Part shown: in pieces, positions 62,265-64,000 of the stretch
Position numbering within the stretch: position 1 is the stretch's first letter
Layout: the number at the start of each line of letters is the position of its first letter
DNA from: Acidobacteriota bacterium
GTDB lineage: Bacteria; Acidobacteriota; Blastocatellia; Pyrinomonadales; Pyrinomonadaceae
Direction: 5' to 3'
Assembly (NCBI GenBank): GCA_020199835.1
Contig: JAIVJV010000009.1
Coordinates: 186,001 to 250,000, forward strand
Length of the DNA: 64,000 nucleotides
Position numbers and translations under genes: made by a program
The notes under the pieces: generated by a model
Told to the model about the DNA's origin: nothing
Databases searched by the model: none
Seen by the model: the letters and a program-made list of their open reading frames with translations, nothing else

Positions 62265-64000
62265 TTAGAACTGGAACTTCACACCGAGTCGAACCGCCGA
62301 CGGGAACTGGAAGATTGTTCCAGTACCGTAGAACGGATTCGGAACCGGGTTGATGCCCGGTGCACCGCTGTTGATCAGGAAGGTCTCATCCTCTCGGATC
62401 GCGCGTTGGTTGTTAAGAACGTTAAACCAATCGAGCTGCAGGCGGAGCTGCTTATCCTCACCCAATGAAATTGGGTAGTAAGCACCGAGGTCCAAATTGT
62501 AAGTCGTTGGCGTCCGATTTCTGCCCGTTAGCGGATTGATTGCCGTGCCGCGCGGTACGCAACTGAGGTCTGGAATACAGAAACCTTCGTTGTCACCGTA
62601 GAGCGGGTGTGGAACCAGAGCGTTGAACGGAACACCGGACTGCGCACGGAACGAAGCGCTCGTCGTCAGTTTGAATGGCCACTGATAGCTGCCATCGAAT
62701 TTGAACTGATGCGGGCGATCGTTTGGCAATCGTCCGTAAAGACCGTTGAGCAGACTGACGAGGTCGAACAGCGAAGTGATGTTCGGGTCAGCCTGTCCGT
62801 TGTCATTGCGGAACAGTCCCTCGTAGTTTCCGATCAAGCTGGAGAACACATACGAGGCGATGAACTGGTAATTGTTCGAGAACCGCTTGGTGGCGGTCAA
62901 CTCGAGCGCACGATAGTAACGACGAGCCGGACCGAAACAACCGATTGCTGGGTCGTTGCAGGCCAAGTCTTCTGTCGTCGTGAAGTTTCCGGTGCCTCGG
63001 CGGCCCGGGTTGAACAGGAAGTAGGTCGTACCATCATCGAACGAACCGTCTTCGATGACTTCATCCTGGGCACGATAGATGCCGCGGACGCCGAAGGTCA
63101 GCTCGCGCATTCCGCGCGGACCCCATTCGACTCCAGCGGTGAATTCATCAACCGTTTGCGGCTTGAGGCCGACATCGAACGGTGTTGCGTGGTTGCCGAG
63201 ATTACCGAACGCCAGCAGTACCGTAGAGCCAGACGCGCCGTTAAGGCGGCTGAGGTTCGAGTGGAAGTCGTTCTGAATCACGTTGGTTCCAGCCCGCACG
63301 TTGATGTCGAGCGGTATTGGCGTCTCAAGGAAACGAGCGTAGTTAGCAAAGAACTTGCTATGGCCTTCACCCAGAAAATCCCAGCTGAAGCCAATGCGCG
63401 GCTGCGTGTTGCTGACCCAGTCGTTCAGGGTCAGGTAAGTGCCCCCGTCAAGGCCATACGCCTGCTGGAAGTCCCAACGAAGACCGAAGTTGACTTGCAG
63501 GTTACGAGTCGCTTTCCACTCTTCCTGGACGTAGAAGCTCTCGGTTCTCGTGTTGACGAATTCGCCTTGAGTGTTAAGGCTGAAGTCACGCGTGCGAACA
63601 GCGTCGAGCAGCAGGAACGGGTTGGTCGGATTGATTGAAACCGACCCGAGAACTGCGGTTGTGACACCAGCAGGAGCCTGGCCGGCAGCGATCAACAACG
63701 CCACGTTGTCTACGCGTGATTGGCTCGGGCAGGTGATAGTGGTTGTCGATGTGCGCGAGCAAACAGCGAAACGGTTCTCAATTCGGTTTGGACCAGCCGG
63801 ATGATTCGGGCTGTTGAAATTGAAGGTGCCACCGGTTGAACGAGTATCGATGCGGTACTTGTTATCACTGAACTCAGCACCATACTTGAGCGTGTGCTTA
63901 CCCCAGATGTTCTGCAGGCGAGCCGCGAACTCGATGCGATCGCGGTCCTGGAACGATTTAAGTCCAAAACCACCCCGCACAAAGTTGCGCTGGACTGTAC
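62265..64000 (-). CDS. TonB-dependent receptor, partial (N-terminus outside window)
   Basis: The C-terminal 578 residues of an outer-membrane receptor; the frame is open to the window edge. The many barrel strands (HTLKYGAEFSDNKYRI, NLQVNFGLRWDFQQAYG, RYYRALELTATKRFSNNYQF) and the final FQF are typical of OmpA-like/TonB-type barrels of the Acidobacteria carboxypeptidase-regulatory class. The plug domain is not visible. A strong terminator ends the gene. The ligand is unknown. Confidence 0.88.
   Translation of the reverse strand, partial: TVQRNFVRGGFGLKSFQDRDRIEFAARLQNIWGKHTLKYGAEFSDNKYRIDTRSTGGTFNFNSPNHPAGPNRIENRFAVCSRTSTTTITCPSQSRVDNVALLIAAGQAPAGVTTAVLGSVSINPTNPFLLLDAVRTRDFSLNTQGEFVNTRTESFYVQEEWKATRNLQVNFGLRWDFQQAYGLDGGTYLTLNDWVSNTQPRIGFSWDFLGEGHSKFFANYARFLETPIPLDINVRAGTNVIQNDFHSNLSRLNGASGSTVLLAFGNLGNHATPFDVGLKPQTVDEFTAGVEWGPRGMRELTFGVRGIYRAQDEVIEDGSFDDGTTYFLFNPGRRGTGNFTTTEDLACNDPAIGCFGPARRYYRALELTATKRFSNNYQFIASYVFSSLIGNYEGLFRNDNGQADPNITSLFDLVSLLNGLYGRLPNDRPHQFKFDGSYQWPFKLTTSASFRAQSGVPFNALVPHPLYGDNEGFCIPDLSCVPRGTAINPLTGRNRTPTTYNLDLGAYYPISLGEDKQLRLQLDWFNVLNNQRAIREDETFLINSGAPGINPVPNPFYGTGTIFQFPSAVRLGVKFQF

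Noticed and set aside
62607..63638. Long plus-strand reading frame (343 codons) opposite the TonB-dependent receptor
   Set aside because: Shadow of the receptor gene; Glu/Arg/Val-rich translation without domain features.

Overview
The window reads as chromosomal DNA of a diderm (Gram-negative) heterotroph with moderately high GC. The outer membrane is shown by a BamA/TamA-like barrel, TamB, LolA/LolD-type genes and a TonB-dependent receptor. Acidobacteria-like gene types and contexts (a TonB receptor beside a carboxypeptidase-regulatory-like/TPR protein, two-component propeller kinases, Yip1-TPR fusions) point to Acidobacteriota, perhaps Blastocatellia. That placement is an inference from gene content; no marker rRNA is present. 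No tRNA, rRNA, CRISPR array, insertion sequence or prophage was seen.

Layout. 1-5,450: end of a DsbD-N-domain protein, pgeF and acpS (overlapping head to head), a class A PBP, a patatin phospholipase and a SurA-N-like protein. 5,452-13,709: a long BamA/TamA-like barrel with about seven POTRA-like repeats, and TamB. 13,791-17,335: a minus-strand run hemW-cmk-ribE-ribBA, in which the GTP cyclohydrolase half of RibBA has lost its zinc cysteines; an intact stand-alone RibA is encoded at 60,368. 17,500-25,700: a Gln/Gly-rich small protein, an M19 dipeptidase, a response regulator/propeller kinase/PsuG operon, an ankyrin fusion protein and a metallothionein. 25,744-34,000: DUF72, acetyl-CoA synthetase, two PilZ-type proteins behind a heptamer-repeat hairpin, an AI-2E-type permease, carA, Yip1-TPR and lepB. 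34,000-42,500: an HU-type protein, an M50 protease, a DUF4258/YgiT pair, a GGDEF response regulator, a Crp/Fnr regulator, yacG, a TlpA-like lipoprotein, pyk and a radical SAM enzyme. 42,600-52,466: a long minus-strand block with LolA, a LolD-type ATPase and a LolB-like lipoprotein, a second metallothionein, LarA, a zinc exporter and a PilT-family ATPase. 52,584-55,764: thiE-typA-trmL and a 32-residue Lys/Ala/Gly peptide gene under a near-consensus promoter. 56,112-60,289: pilus-assembly genes (PilN-, PilO- and PilP-like, plus a pseudopilin) and an FHA-GGDEF cyclase. 60,368-64,000: ribA, a TPR protein and a partial TonB-dependent receptor.

Themes. (1) Outer-membrane biogenesis: BamA/TamA-like, TamB, SurA-N-like and the Lol-type genes. 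(2) Cyclic-di-GMP and pili: two GGDEF proteins with I-sites, two PilZ-type proteins, a PilT-family ATPase and a PilN/O/P-like set. (3) Metal handling: two metallothioneins and a His-rich CDF exporter. (4) Riboflavin: ribBA, ribE and ribA, where the separate RibA probably supplies the activity lost from RibBA. No obviously new multi-gene system was found. The best leads are the repeat-peptide gene at 55,666-55,764, the inverted heptamer array over the ribosome-binding site at 28,501-28,569, the paired metallothioneins and the split riboflavin step.
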